A stretch of DNA of 64,000 bases from Bacteroidaceae bacterium (GTDB lineage: Bacteria > Bacteroidota > Bacteroidia > Bacteroidales > Bacteroidaceae). Position 1 is the stretch's first letter; each line of letters starts with the position of its first letter. Under the pieces are notes generated by a model. It saw only the letters and a list, made by a program, of their open reading frames with translations, was not told the origin of the DNA and searched no databases. Shown piece after piece: positions 44,570 through 53,838 of this stretch. Both the position numbers and the translations under genes were made by a program. Location of the stretch: the NCBI GenBank assembly GCA_017483605.1, contig JAFUWG010000023.1, forward strand, positions 1-64,000, in the 5' to 3' direction.

Positions 44570-45034
44570 CAGAAGCCTTTTACTCTTTGTACATGATGCT
44601 TCACTGGTTTTTTGTCTCTTGTCTTTTTTGTCTCTTTTGTGGTGGGGATAGTTATATTAGGGGGGAAGGAAGGGAAATATATAATAAATATAATATATAA
44701 AATATAATGCACGTGCGTGAGGGAGAGAGAAAAAGACGAAAAAACAGAAGACAAAAAACCTGCACTGCTGTGCCGCCTCCTGCCCGATGGGGATGGGTGA
44801 CTGTAGCCCGAAGGCTGTCGCTTCCAAAGCCAGACCGGTCGGACGTCTCCTGCCCGATGTGGCAAAAATTTTGTCGGGCTATAGGCATCACAGGCATACC
44901 CCAAGAGCCCTCTGACCGTTGAAGGATGGCGGAGCGTGCGGAACTTAAATGAAGAAAGGGGTGAGGGCGAGCAGAAGAAGGGTGGTGTTGCGAGAAGGTT
45001 TTATCACAAAATCGCTATGCTGTACACCTCAAAA

Positions 45035-45136
45035 GTGGTCTGAGTCAGACCGCTTCGGTGGTGTGACTCAGACCACCGAGGCGGTGTGAGTCACACCACC
45101 TTCGAGGCTTCGAGCGCGCAATTTTGTCCTATTGCG
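45035..45136 (-). repeat. Dispersed palindromic repeat, copy C (short form)
   Basis: Three 23-bp units at 45035-45057, 45058-45080 and 45081-45103, with palindromes such as GCGGTGTGAGTCACACCAC, are followed by the conserved ATTTTGTCCTATTGCG end (45121-45136). The C-rich flank and the second 23-bp array are absent, so the triple palindrome can exist alone. It lies upstream of the EIIC gene. Confidence 0.88.
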
Positions 45137-45198
45137 GGGCACCTAAAAGGAAGGGGAAGGGGTGTGGGGTGAACGTTGGTGGGGGAAGGGGCGATTCA

Positions 45199-45290
45199 GA
45201 GTTTTTCTTCGGGAAAAAGTTGTAAAACTTCCCGAAAGAGAAAAAAATGGGAGAGTTTCTTTTCTGTTCGGGAAACTTTCTGTAACTTTG
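45199..45290 (+). promoter_or_regulatory. Promoter and possible operators of EIIC-kduI
   Basis: The -7 box TAACTTTG is at about 45283-45290. TTCGGGAA occurs at 45208-45215 and 45267-45274, and its inverted form TTCCCGAA is at 45229-45236, forming a palindrome with the first site. The 45199-45216 segment is shared with the CE15 upstream region. The layout suggests repressor or activator sites. Confidence 0.6.
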
Positions 45291-45317
45291 CCATCAATTC
45301 TAACTAACTAAACTTAT

Positions 45318-46796
45318 ATGGAACAAGTTTTTGCTTACATCATTCAGTTGGGAGCATCGGTCATGATGCCGATTCTCTTCACGATTATCGGTTTGTGCAT
45401 CGGCATGAAGTTTGGCAAGTCGCTCAAGAGCGGCCTCTATGTGGGTGTCGGTTTCGTGGGCTTGGGCATCGTCACCGCGTTGCTGACCACAAACTTCAAA
45501 ACGCCGCTGGGCAGCATCGCTGAAATCTTCCAACTCAACCTGAAGGTGTTCGACATGGGATGGCCCGCTGCGGCGGCTGTTGCCTACAACACGGCTGTGG
45601 GTGCGCTGATTATCCCTATCTGTCTGGGCATCAATTTCCTGCTGCTCGTTACGAAGTGTACACGCACGGTGAACATCGACTTGTGGAACTACTGGCATTT
45701 CGCCTTCATCGGTGCCGTGGCTTATTTTGTGATGGATCAGAGCCTGCTGTGGGGCTATTTTGCCGCCATCTCGTGCTACATCATCACGCTGGTGATGGCT
45801 GACCTGACGGCTGACCGCTTTCAGGGCTACTACGACAACATGGAGGGCATCTCCATTCCCCAGCCGTTCTGCCAGAGTTTCACGCCGTTTGCCATGGTCA
45901 TCAACTGGCTGCTCGACCGCATACCGGGTTTCTCGAACCTCGACATCGATGCCGAGGGGTTGAAGAAGAAGTTTGGTGTGTTGGGCGAACCTATCGTGCT
46001 GGGTGTCATTGTGGGTGCGTTGATTGGTGTGGCTGCCCATTATGGCGATTTCGCGGACTTGGAGGCTTACCGCCTGAAACTTGAGGCGGCTCTGCAGGAG
46101 ACGAATCCGCAGGGGACGGTGAGCATGACAGACGTGTGGGTGAAGTACATCCTGAAGGACATCCTCTTCCTGGGTGTCACGATGGGTGCCGTCATGGAGT
46201 TGATTCCCCGCATCACTCGGCTGTTCATCGACGGGTTGATGCCTATCTCGGAAAAGACGCAGGAGGTGGTGAAGCGTAAGTTCAAGGGCAAGAAAATCTA
46301 CATCGGCATGTCGCCGGCACTGGTGATTGGCCATCCCACTACGTTGGTCGTATCGCTGCTGCTCATTCCTGTCACGCTGGTACTTGCCATCGCCTTATCG
46401 AAGGCTGGCAATCAGTTCCTCCCCTTGGCATCGTTGGCGGGCATGTTCTATGTGTTCGTGATGGTGCTGCCTTTCACCAAGGGTAATGTATTGAAGACCT
46501 TCATCATCGGTCTGGTCACTGTCACCATTGGTCTCTATTTCGTCACCGACATGGCTCCCGCCTTCACGCTGGCTGCCAACACGGTGTTTGAGGCTACGCA
46601 GGACAAGGCTGCCCAGATTCCCGAAGGGTTTCAGGCGGGTGCGATGGACTTTGCTTCTTCGCTCTTCGGCTATGTCATCTATGCCTGTGTGAAATACCTG
46701 AAGTGGATTGGAATGGGCGTGTTGACGCTCATTACGGTGGTCATGATGGTGTGGAACCGTATGCGTATCGTGAAAGAAGAAAAACTGTCAAAATAA
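45318..46796 (+). CDS. Orphan PTS EIIC, galactitol type
   Basis: This 492-aa inner-membrane protein of about 11-12 helices is related to the galactitol-type EIIC of the PTS. The N-terminus '[20 protein letters not shown]' and '[20 protein letters not shown]' match this family. No EIIA, EIIB, HPr or EI gene occurs in the window, so sugar phosphorylation by a standard PTS is doubtful here. The next gene, 11 nt away, is kduI, which suggests it carries a uronate-derived keto sugar (inference). It may act as a facilitator or a coupled transporter. Confidence 0.85.
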   Translation: MEQVFAYIIQLGASVMMPILFTIIGLCIGMKFGKSLKSGLYVGVGFVGLGIVTALLTTNFKTPLGSIAEIFQLNLKVFDMGWPAAAAVAYNTAVGALIIPICLGINFLLLVTKCTRTVNIDLWNYWHFAFIGAVAYFVMDQSLLWGYFAAISCYIITLVMADLTADRFQGYYDNMEGISIPQPFCQSFTPFAMVINWLLDRIPGFSNLDIDAEGLKKKFGVLGEPIVLGVIVGALIGVAAHYGDFADLEAYRLKLEAALQETNPQGTVSMTDVWVKYILKDILFLGVTMGAVMELIPRITRLFIDGLMPISEKTQEVVKRKFKGKKIYIGMSPALVIGHPTTLVVSLLLIPVTLVLAIALSKAGNQFLPLASLAGMFYVFVMVLPFTKGNVLKTFIIGLVTVTIGLYFVTDMAPAFTLAANTVFEATQDKAAQIPEGFQAGAMDFASSLFGYVIYACVKYLKWIGMGVLTLITVVMMVWNRMRIVKEEKLSK

Positions 46797-46807
46797 CCTA
46801 TTTACAC

Positions 46808-47794
46808 ATGAAAAAAATCCTTTTTCTCGCAGCATTGGCTGCTTCGCTGACGGCTTCTGCCCAGCAGCATGTGAACTTTCAGACGGCTTGCCATCCTGAA
46901 GACGTGAAGCACTACGACACCAAGACACTTCGTGAACGCTTCGTCATGGAGAAGGTGATGGCACCCGACGAAATCAACCTGACGTATTCCATGTACGACC
47001 GCTTCATCTTCGGCGGTGCCATGCCCGTCAGCAAAGAACTCAAACTGGAGGCTTTTCCCGAACTCCGTGCACCTTATTTCCTCTTCAATCGCGAGTTGGG
47101 CATCATCAACTGCGGCCAAGGTGAGGGCATTGTGACTGTGGACGGCACCGAGTACAGGCTTGGTTCCAAGGAAGCCCTCTATGTGGGTCGTGGCAACCTC
47201 GGAAAAGACAAGAATGGAAAGGGCATCGAGTCTAACCAGAACGTGACATTCCGTTCTGTTGACCCCTCCAATCCTGCCAAGTTCTATCTAAACTCAGCCA
47301 CGGCTCATCAGCACTACAAGACTCAGTGGATTACCCTTGACGGTCGCAAGAACGGCAAAGTACAAAGCCGCAAAGCCACCATTATCGGCACGAAGGAAAA
47401 GCCCCTTGGCACATTGGCAGAATCTAACCAACGCACCATCTACCAACTCATTGTCAACACCGCTCTCGAAGAAGGTCCTTGCCAGTTGCAGATGGGTTTG
47501 ACGCAGTTGCAAGAGGGTAGTGTGTGGAACACCATGCCACCTCACACCCACGGTCGCCGCATTGAGGCTTACTACTACTTCAACCTGCCCGACGGACAAA
47601 CCATCAGCCATATCATGGGCGAACCACAGGAAAGCCGCGTCGTATGGCTCCACAACGAACAAGCCATCATGTCGCCCGAATGGTCTATCCATGCCGCCTC
47701 TGCCACCTACTACTACACCTTCATCTGGGGCATGGCAGGCGAAAATCTCGACTACAACGACAAGGATGTCATCAAGGTGAGTGACATTCGATAA
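46808..47794 (+). CDS. kduI: 5-keto-4-deoxyuronate isomerase with signal peptide
   Basis: This 328-aa enzyme isomerises the 4-deoxy-L-threo-5-hexosulose uronate released from polyuronates. The cupin metal site is visible: His246 and His248 in '[16 protein letters not shown]', Glu253, and His295 in '[20 protein letters not shown]'. Residues 1-19 form an apparent signal peptide ('[19 protein letters not shown]') that classical KduI lacks, so the enzyme is likely periplasmic. It lies 11 nt after the EIIC gene and ends at a terminator. Confidence 0.92.
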   Translation: MKKILFLAALAASLTASAQQHVNFQTACHPEDVKHYDTKTLRERFVMEKVMAPDEINLTYSMYDRFIFGGAMPVSKELKLEAFPELRAPYFLFNRELGIINCGQGEGIVTVDGTEYRLGSKEALYVGRGNLGKDKNGKGIESNQNVTFRSVDPSNPAKFYLNSATAHQHYKTQWITLDGRKNGKVQSRKATIIGTKEKPLGTLAESNQRTIYQLIVNTALEEGPCQLQMGLTQLQEGSVWNTMPPHTHGRRIEAYYYFNLPDGQTISHIMGEPQESRVVWLHNEQAIMSPEWSIHAASATYYYTFIWGMAGENLDYNDKDVIKVSDIR

Positions 47795-47821
47795 TCTGTG
47801 ATTTTGGAATATTCTAAACAA

Positions 47822-47861
47822 AACCTCGACACAAGTCCATTTGTGCCGAGGTTCTGTTTTT
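47822..47861 (+). terminator. Terminator of EIIC-kduI
   Basis: A 13-bp stem with one mismatch (47822-47834 with 47841-47853) and a 6-nt loop is followed by a T-rich tract ending in five T. Confidence 0.88.
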
Positions 47862-47911
47862 CGTACCCTCATAAATGTTAGGTTCACAACAAAATACGAG
47901 GCTATTGGCAC

Positions 47912-47948
47912 AAAAAAAGTGTAGATGTCTTTGTGAGGACATCTACAC
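47912..47948 (-). terminator. Terminator of the 47978 gene
   Basis: GTGTAGATGTC (47919-47929) pairs with 47938-47948. On the minus strand a run of seven U follows (47912-47918). Confidence 0.88.
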
Positions 47949-47977
47949 TATATGGGGCTTTAAATGAAGTTCGTTGT

Positions 47978-48301
47978 TTAGTGCAAGTAAACCTTGCGGG
48001 TATATTTGCCAATCTTGATGATGTAGTAGCCACGCTGGAGGTTGGCAAGGTCGATGCTCTTGGAAGAGCCTTCGATTCGTTGGGTGAAGACCTTTTCGCC
48101 TGTGAGGCTGAAAATCTCGATAACCAGTCCGTCGGCATTCTTCACACGCAGGTTCGTTCCGCTCGCTGTCACCGAAATCTGGTTCTGCTCCATCTCAACG
48201 GCGTTGTGCTGCTGTACATCCTGCGCCATCATCGCTGCAGGCATGGACAAACAACCAATCATTAGAAGGACTTTTAGTATGTTATGTAAAGATTTTCTCA
48301 T
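47978..48301 (-). CDS. Tiny exported protein made of a sorting-like domain
   Basis: This 107-aa protein has a signal peptide (about 1-26, ending MMAQ). The mature part of about 80 residues resembles the C-terminal secretion/sorting domain of Bacteroidota cargo: 'VEIFSLTGEKVF'-like strand (here 'LVIEIFSLTGEKVFTQRIEG'), 'IDLANLQRGYYIIKIGKYTR', and a short basic end. There is no cargo domain in front. It has its own promoter (TATATTTG, complement of 48322-48329) and terminator. It may be a remnant or a free domain with a separate role. Confidence 0.7.
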   Translation of the reverse strand: MRKSLHNILKVLLMIGCLSMPAAMMAQDVQQHNAVEMEQNQISVTASGTNLRVKNADGLVIEIFSLTGEKVFTQRIEGSSKSIDLANLQRGYYIIKIGKYTRKVYLH

Positions 48302-48409
48302 ACACAATCTATTTTATTGTGCAAATATAGGTCATTTTTTGCTTTCCACCAAAATTTTTTTGAAAAAAGTTGTACTTTTACACAATAAATTTTTCTGAGC
48401 GACGAGAAA

Positions 48410-48452
48410 CCGCCTATCCTGTTCGTCACGAACAAGGTAGGCGGCCTTTTTT
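48410..48452 (+). terminator. Strong orphan plus-strand terminator hairpin
   Basis: A stem of about 16 bp (48410-48425 with 48429-48444, one mismatch and one G-U) is followed by six T (48447-48452). No plus-strand gene ends here, and kduI has its own terminator 550 nt before. It may end a small RNA starting near 48385, although the candidate -7 box (TACTTTTA, 48373-48380) is weak. Confidence 0.6.
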
Positions 48453-48484
48453 GTCTCTAACATTTTATGGTTTACGTAATTCTG

Positions 48485-48603
48485 AAAAAACGGTGTCTCA
48501 CGACATGGGTTTCATTATTATTATGAGTAAAGATTGCTTGTGAAAAGCAAGGATGTCCGGAAGGGTGGGGAGAAGCGGTGGCTTCGTCGCTTACTTCCGT
48601 TTT
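48485..48603 (-). ncRNA. Candidate small RNA
   Basis: A good minus-strand promoter (-7 TAACTTTG, complement of 48610-48617, with a TATTG-type -33 box 20 bp upstream) faces about 120 nt without an ORF. A small hairpin (48493-48497 with 48502-48506) followed by six U could end it. The dnaJ terminator lies just upstream, so this would be a separate transcript. Not matched to a known RNA. Confidence 0.35.
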
Positions 48604-48681
48604 CCGCTGCAAAGTTACGGACTTTTTGGGGATGCCGCAATACCTAAAAGATGTGATTTTTCGCCTCCTGAATCACATAAA

Positions 48682-48720
48682 AAGGGTATTCAGTAACGTT
48701 TCCCGTTATTGAATACCCTT
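48682..48720 (-). terminator. Terminator of grpE-dnaJ
   Basis: A 17-bp stem with one mismatch (48682-48698 with 48704-48720) and a 5-nt loop is followed by U on the minus strand. It starts 37 nt past the dnaJ stop. Confidence 0.88.
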
Positions 48721-48756
48721 CTATATCAGTCAAATACCCTAAAAAGGGGTGTCATG

Positions 48757-49923
48757 CTACTTCTTGAAGTAGGCTCGGAAGTGGCTGAAGATTTTGTCCT
48801 TGATGCTGGGCGATGGCTTGGCGTTGTCGCCGTTGGCAAGTGTCTCGATGGCTCGGCGTTCGTCCTTGTTCAGTGCCTCTGGCATATAAACCGAGATGTT
48901 GATGATTTCGTCGCCTCGCTGATGGGAGTAACTGTTGATGTCGGGGATGCCCTTGCCTTTCAGACGGAGCACCGTGCCTGGCTGGGTGCCTGACGGGATG
49001 GTGATTTTTGCCTTGCCATCGTGGGTGGGCACTTCGAGCGAGGTGCCGAGCACTGCCTGCGGAATGGTGAGCAGCAGGTTGTAAACGAGGTCGCAGCCGT
49101 CACGCACGAGGTCTGGATTGGGCTTTTCGTGCACGAGAATCTGCAAGTCGCCGTTCACGCCGCCGCGTCGTCCTGCACCGCCTTTGCCTTGGAAGTTGTA
49201 GGCATAGCCCTCGACGAGTCCTGCCGGAAGGTCAACCTCCACTTGCTTCTCGCCCTTGACGATGCCTTCGCCGTTGCAATACTTGCACTTGTTCTTGATG
49301 ACGCTACCCTCGCCGCCGCAGGTGTCGCAGACGGTCTGTGTCTGCATCACGCCGAGCATGGTTTGGCGAGTCTTGTACACAACACCCTGTCCGTTGCAGG
49401 TGTCGCAAGTCGTCTCCTGCCCATCCTCTGAGCCTGTGCCGTTGCAATGAGGGCAGGTGATGTCGGTACGCACGTTGAACTTCTTCGTCACACCGTTCAC
49501 GATGTCGTTGAGGTCCAGTTCGATACGCATCCGCAGGTCTTGACCTTTATAGACAGGCTTGCGACGCTGACCACCACCGCCGAAACCTCCGAAGCCGCTG
49601 AATCCGCCTCCGAAGCCTCCGCCGAAGATGTCGCCGAACATGCTGAAGATGTCATCCATCGACATGCCTTGTCCACCGCCAAAGCCGCCAGCACCGGGAC
49701 CAAATGCATCGGGACCGAACTGGTCATACCGCTGACGCTTCTCGGGGTCGCGAAGCACGTCGTATGCCTCTGCCGCTTCCTTAAACTTCTCTTCTGCCTC
49801 TTTGTCACCCGGATTGCGGTCGGGGTGATACTTGATGGCCATCTTTTTGTAGGCGCGCTTAATCTCGTCGTCCGATGCCGTCTTCGACACGCCCAGCACT
49901 TCGTAGAAATCTCTTTTTGCCAT
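48757..49923 (-). CDS. dnaJ: Chaperone protein DnaJ
   Basis: This is the J-domain co-chaperone of DnaK. It is 388 aa long. The J domain has the HPD motif ('[10 protein letters not shown]'). A Gly/Phe-rich linker follows (about 75-125). Four zinc motifs CxxCxGxG are present ([32 protein letters not shown]), then the substrate-binding C-terminal domains. It follows grpE by 6 nt. Confidence 0.97.
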   Translation of the reverse strand: MAKRDFYEVLGVSKTASDDEIKRAYKKMAIKYHPDRNPGDKEAEEKFKEAAEAYDVLRDPEKRQRYDQFGPDAFGPGAGGFGGGQGMSMDDIFSMFGDIFGGGFGGGFSGFGGFGGGGQRRKPVYKGQDLRMRIELDLNDIVNGVTKKFNVRTDITCPHCNGTGSEDGQETTCDTCNGQGVVYKTRQTMLGVMQTQTVCDTCGGEGSVIKNKCKYCNGEGIVKGEKQVEVDLPAGLVEGYAYNFQGKGGAGRRGGVNGDLQILVHEKPNPDLVRDGCDLVYNLLLTIPQAVLGTSLEVPTHDGKAKITIPSGTQPGTVLRLKGKGIPDINSYSHQRGDEIINISVYMPEALNKDERRAIETLANGDNAKPSPSIKDKIFSHFRAYFKK

Positions 49924-49929
49924 GGGATT

Positions 49930-50502
49930 TTATTCTGCCACTGCTACTTTGGCGTAGCGGATTACTTTGTCATTCAGTGTATAGCCAGCCATCATGCAGT
50001 CGATGACCTTCCCCTTCTGGTCGGCGGGAAGTCCTGGCACCGTGGCAATCGCTTCGTGCAGGTCGGCATCGAATGGCTGACCCACTACGTCCATCTTTTG
50101 CAGCCCTTCCTGTGCCAACAGTTTGAAGAACTTGTCGATGATGAGGTTCAGACCTTCCTTCACGGCTGCCACGTCTTCAAACTTGTCCATGTTCTGCTGT
50201 GCACGTTCGAGGTCATCGACGATGGGGAGCAGGGTGGTGATGACCTTGCTACCGCCGTTCTTGATGAGGTCTGCCTTCTCCTGCATCACACGTTTGCGGA
50301 AATTGTCAAACTCCGCCACCTTGTAGAGTTGTTGCGTCTTCAGGTCGGCAATCTGCTTCTCCAGTTCTGCAATCTTCTCTTCGGGTGTCGGTTCTTTTGT
50401 TTCTTCCTCTGCAGGTGTTTCGGCAGAGACTTCTTCAGGAGTTTCCTCCTTCACTTCTTCGTTGAGAAGTTCCTCTTCTTCTTTCTTTGTATCTTTTGCC
50501 AT
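49930..50502 (-). CDS. grpE: Nucleotide exchange factor GrpE
   Basis: This protein releases ADP from DnaK in the chaperone cycle. It is 190 aa long from the start at 50502; the longer frame to 50580 runs through the lysA terminator. The N-terminal 45 residues are Glu-rich and disordered. A long coiled coil follows ('EEKIAELEKQIADLKTQQ', 'VAEFDNFRKRVMQEKADLIK'), then a beta domain with 'VIDCMMAGYTLNDKVIRYAK'. It is in an operon with dnaJ. Confidence 0.95.
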   Translation of the reverse strand: MAKDTKKEEEELLNEEVKEETPEEVSAETPAEEETKEPTPEEKIAELEKQIADLKTQQLYKVAEFDNFRKRVMQEKADLIKNGGSKVITTLLPIVDDLERAQQNMDKFEDVAAVKEGLNLIIDKFFKLLAQEGLQKMDVVGQPFDADLHEAIATVPGLPADQKGKVIDCMMAGYTLNDKVIRYAKVAVAE

Positions 50503-50537
50503 AATTTGGGTTGTTTTTTGATGTCTGTCGATGCGAC

Positions 50538-50569
50538 AAAAAAGATGCCAATGCGTTAAACACTGGCAT
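50538..50569 (-). terminator. Terminator of lysA
   Basis: ATGCCAATG (50545-50553) pairs with CACTGGCAT (50561-50569), with one non-standard pair. Six U follow on the minus strand (50538-50543). It separates the his-lys cluster from grpE-dnaJ. Confidence 0.85.
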
Positions 50570-50607
50570 TTGTCTGACATTGTGTCGTTTGTATCGGCAA
50601 TTCTGTC

Positions 50608-51771
50608 TTATGCCAGGTCTTCGCTCGTATAGCCAACAGGCAGCGGACGGCAATTGTAACCCGATGCCATGATTTCGCCGTAGGCACCGGCGGAAAGGAT
50701 GGCAAGGAGGTCGCCGCGATGGGTCTTGGGCAGCGGAATGTCCTTGTCGAACACGTCGCTGGATTCGCAGATGGGACCTACCACGTCGTAGGTGTCTTCC
50801 TCGGTAGCGGTGCTGGTGAGGTTGATGATGCGGTGATGGGCATCGTAGAGAGCAGGACGGATGAGGTCGGTCATGCCGGCATCAACAATAGCGAACTTCT
50901 TGATGGCGTTCTCTTTCACATAGAGCACCTTGGTGATGAGGGCACCACACTGTGCCACGATGGCTCGACCCAACTCGAAGTGGAGGGTCTGGTGAGGACG
51001 CAACTTCAGGTGCTGCTGATAGACGGCAAAAAAGTCCTTGAAGTTCGGGATGGGGTTGGCTTGCGGGTCTTTGTAATCGACACCGAGACCGCCGCCCACA
51101 TTGATGATGTCCAGTTGGATGCCTGCTGCTTCGAGTTGGTCTTGCAGGTCGTTGATGCGATGGGCAAGAGCGATGAAGTCGTCCATCTCCAGTATCTGGG
51201 AGCCAATGTGGAAGTGCAGGCCTTTGAACTGCACGTTCTGCATCTGCTGTGCGAGGCGTATGACGTGCTCCATGTCCTGCATGTCGATGCCGAATTTGTT
51301 CTCGGCAAGCCCCGTGGTGATGTTGGCATGGGTATGGGCGCCAACGTTGGGATTGATGCGGAAGCAAATGGTTGCCACCTTGCCCTTGCGAGCGGCAATC
51401 TCGTTGATGACCTCCAGTTCGGGAATGCTTTCGACATTGAAGCATAAAATGCCCTTGTCAAGCCCCAGTTCTATCTCCCAGTCGCTCTTCCCGACTCCTG
51501 CGAAAACAATTTTGTTGGCGGGGAAGCCGGCCTTGAGTACCTGCTCGATTTCTCCACCCGAAACGCAATCGATGCCAAGCCCTGCCTCGCGAATCACTTG
51601 GAGGATTTTGGGGTTGGTATTGGCTTTGACCGCGTAATGGACGAAGTAGTTGTCGTGTTTTTGTGTCTCTGTGTTGATGGCGTCGAGTGTCTGACGCAGG
51701 ATGTTTGTGTCGTAAAAATAGAATGGCGTGCGGATGCTCGCCAATCTATCTACGTTGAATGCAATTGCCAT
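50608..51771 (-). CDS. lysA: Diaminopimelate decarboxylase
   Basis: This PLP enzyme makes lysine from meso-diaminopimelate, the last step of the pathway. It is 387 aa long. The PLP Lys is in 'YFVHYAVKANTNPKILQVI'. 'GIDCVSGGEIEQVLKAGF' and the Gly-rich 'IINVGGGLGVDY' bind cofactor. The active-site CESSD motif is in 'DVVGPICESSDVFDKD'. It lies 18 nt after lysC, placing two lysine-pathway enzymes side by side. Confidence 0.95.
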   Translation of the reverse strand: MAIAFNVDRLASIRTPFYFYDTNILRQTLDAINTETQKHDNYFVHYAVKANTNPKILQVIREAGLGIDCVSGGEIEQVLKAGFPANKIVFAGVGKSDWEIELGLDKGILCFNVESIPELEVINEIAARKGKVATICFRINPNVGAHTHANITTGLAENKFGIDMQDMEHVIRLAQQMQNVQFKGLHFHIGSQILEMDDFIALAHRINDLQDQLEAAGIQLDIINVGGGLGVDYKDPQANPIPNFKDFFAVYQQHLKLRPHQTLHFELGRAIVAQCGALITKVLYVKENAIKKFAIVDAGMTDLIRPALYDAHHRIINLTSTATEEDTYDVVGPICESSDVFDKDIPLPKTHRGDLLAILSAGAYGEIMASGYNCRPLPVGYTSEDLA

Positions 51772-51789
51772 ATATATAAATAATGTGTA

Positions 51790-53103
51790 TTAGTTGAACA
51801 GGTGGTCGCTGAGTGACTGGAGTGCCTTCTTCTTGTCCTCGGCTGAGATGAGGAACGAGATGTTGTGGCTGGAACCGCCGTAAGAAATCATGCGGACAGG
51901 GATGTCTTTCAGTGCTTCTGTTGCCTTGCTCTCGAAGCCGACGTTCTCTGAGTCGAGGTCGCCCACCACGCAGATGATGCACATGTTGTTGTCCACCTGC
52001 ACATGGCCGAACTTCTTGAGTTCGTTGACAATAGAGGTGAGGTGTGCGGGATTGTCGATGGAAACGCTGACACCCACTTCGGATGTGGCAATCATGTCGA
52101 TGGAAGTCTTGTAGGACTCGAAAATCTCGAACACTTTACGAAGGAATCCGTATGCCAGCAGCATTCGTGAAGAGGTGATTTTGATGGCTGTGATGTTATC
52201 CTTCGCAGCCACTGCCTTGATTTTGCCACGTTCGGTCTCGTTGCTGATGACGGTGCCTGGAGCGGTTGGGTCCATCGTGTTGAGGAGTTTGACAGGGATG
52301 CCTGCATACTTGGCTGGCTGCACGCAAGTGGGGTGCAGAATCTTGGCACCGAAGTATGCCAACTCTGCCGCTTCCTCGAAGTGGAGGTGGTTGACAGGAG
52401 AGGTCTTATCGACAAAACGAGGGTCGTTGTTGTGCATTCCGTCGATGTCTGTCCAAATCTGAATCTCTGAAGCACCTACAGCGGCACCGACGAGTGATGC
52501 GGTATAGTCGGAGCCTCCACGCTGCAAGTTGTCAATCTCGCCGTATGCGTTGCGGCAGATGAATCCCTGAGTGATGTAGATTTCCTTCCCTGGATTCTCT
52601 TCCAGTTGCACCTTCAGTTTCTCGCGGATATACTCAAGGTCTGGCTCGGCGTTCTTGTCTGTACGCATGAACTCCAAGGCAGGAATGAGCACGGCGTTGT
52701 AACCCTGTTCGATGAGGTAGTTGGTCACCATGTTGGTGGAGATGATTTCGCCTTGTCCGACGATGATTTTCTCTTCGAACATAGTGAAGATTCCCTTGGT
52801 GAAGGAGCGCAGATAGTTGAACTCTTCTTTGAGAAAGTCGAGGGTCTGCTGCTTCATCTCGGGTGTGGTGTACAGTTCGTCGATGTGCTTCTTGTATTTT
52901 CGTTCAAGTGTGTTGATGGTTTCGTTTGCACCTTCGGGGTTCTTCTTGTAGAGATAGTCGGATATCTCCACGAGTGAGTTGGTGGTGCCAGACATGGCTG
53001 AGAGAACCACGATTTTCTGCTCACCGTCGGTGATGAGCCTTACGACATCCTTCATTCGCTGAGGAGTGCCTACGGATGTTCCGCCAAACTTGAGTACTTT
53101 CAT
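51790..53103 (-). CDS. lysC: Aspartate kinase
   Basis: This enzyme phosphorylates aspartate, the first step toward lysine, threonine and methionine. It is 437 aa long and monofunctional. The kinase domain starts 'MKVLKFGGTSVGTPQRMKDV' and has 'LQRGGSDYTASLVGAAVGAS'. Two ACT regulatory domains follow (about 300-437), for example 'MIATSEVGVSVSIDNPAHL', so feedback control by an end-product amino acid is expected. It is between ftsE (22 nt) and lysA. Confidence 0.95.
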   Translation of the reverse strand: MKVLKFGGTSVGTPQRMKDVVRLITDGEQKIVVLSAMSGTTNSLVEISDYLYKKNPEGANETINTLERKYKKHIDELYTTPEMKQQTLDFLKEEFNYLRSFTKGIFTMFEEKIIVGQGEIISTNMVTNYLIEQGYNAVLIPALEFMRTDKNAEPDLEYIREKLKVQLEENPGKEIYITQGFICRNAYGEIDNLQRGGSDYTASLVGAAVGASEIQIWTDIDGMHNNDPRFVDKTSPVNHLHFEEAAELAYFGAKILHPTCVQPAKYAGIPVKLLNTMDPTAPGTVISNETERGKIKAVAAKDNITAIKITSSRMLLAYGFLRKVFEIFESYKTSIDMIATSEVGVSVSIDNPAHLTSIVNELKKFGHVQVDNNMCIICVVGDLDSENVGFESKATEALKDIPVRMISYGGSSHNISFLISAEDKKKALQSLSDHLFN

Positions 53104-53125
53104 AATAATATATAATGTGTATTTT

Positions 53126-53827
53126 TTAGTCTAACTCTTCGGTTGATTCTTGTTCTTTTTGTGGTTGCGTCACTTCCACCATGCGGTGATTCTCGCAATT
53201 GAACTGTCTGCCAGGGAACTGGTCGAGCAGGGTGGTGTTGTGGGTAATCATGATGACCGTGCTGCCAGCCTTGCAGATTTGCTGCAACAGTTCAGTGATT
53301 TGTCGGCTGGTTTCGGTGTCGAGGTTGCCCGTTGGCTCGTCGGCAAGAATGAGCTTGGGGCGGTTGAGGATGGCACGTGCGATGACGATGCGTTGCTGCT
53401 CTCCGCCAGACAACTCGGAGGGCATCTTGTAGCCTTTGGTTGCCATGCCCACCAACTCGAGCACGTCGCTGATTCGCTGGTTGATGTCCAGTTTGTTCTT
53501 CCATCCCGTGGCTTTCAGCACGAAACGCAGGTTGGCATCTACGGTGCGGTCGGTCAGCAGTTGGAAGTCCTGAAAGATGATGCCTTGCTTCTTGCGCAGG
53601 TCGGGCAGATGGCGTCGTTTCAGTTCCACCATATCGTAGTCGAGCACTTTGGCATCTCCTTCCTTCACGGGAATCTCTCCGTAGAGCGTTTTCAGAAAGG
53701 AACTTTTTCCTGTGCCCACCTTGCCGGTGATATAGACGAACTCGCCTTCACCCACCTCGAAGTTGACATCTTGCAACACGAGTTGAGCGTCTTGATATAC
53801 GTTTACGTTTTTATATTCAATCAACAT
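53126..53827 (-). CDS. ftsE: Cell division ATP-binding protein FtsE
   Basis: This ABC ATPase works with FtsX to control peptidoglycan hydrolases at the septum. It is 233 aa long from the ATG at 53827, a start that avoids overlap with hisIE. The Walker A motif is in '[14 protein letters not shown]', the signature in '[16 protein letters not shown]', the Walker B in '[14 protein letters not shown]', and the switch His in 'MITHNTTLL'. No ftsX is adjacent. Its place between hisIE and lysC is unusual for function but consistent on strand and spacing. Confidence 0.92.
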   Translation of the reverse strand: MLIEYKNVNVYQDAQLVLQDVNFEVGEGEFVYITGKVGTGKSSFLKTLYGEIPVKEGDAKVLDYDMVELKRRHLPDLRKKQGIIFQDFQLLTDRTVDANLRFVLKATGWKNKLDINQRISDVLELVGMATKGYKMPSELSGGEQQRIVIARAILNRPKLILADEPTGNLDTETSRQITELLQQICKAGSTVIMITHNTTLLDQFPGRQFNCENHRMVEVTQPQKEQESTEELD

Positions 53828-53838
53828 AGGCAATTTTG

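Noticed and set aside
44569..44922. Short ORFs between the barrel gene and EIIC
   Set aside because: Low-complexity and Arg/Pro/Ser-rich translations, no start support; the region looks intergenic.
48530..48600. Signal recognition particle RNA, because of GTCCGGAAGG on the plus strand
   Set aside because: The rest of the conserved GGAAGGNAGCAG loop and the matching stem are missing.
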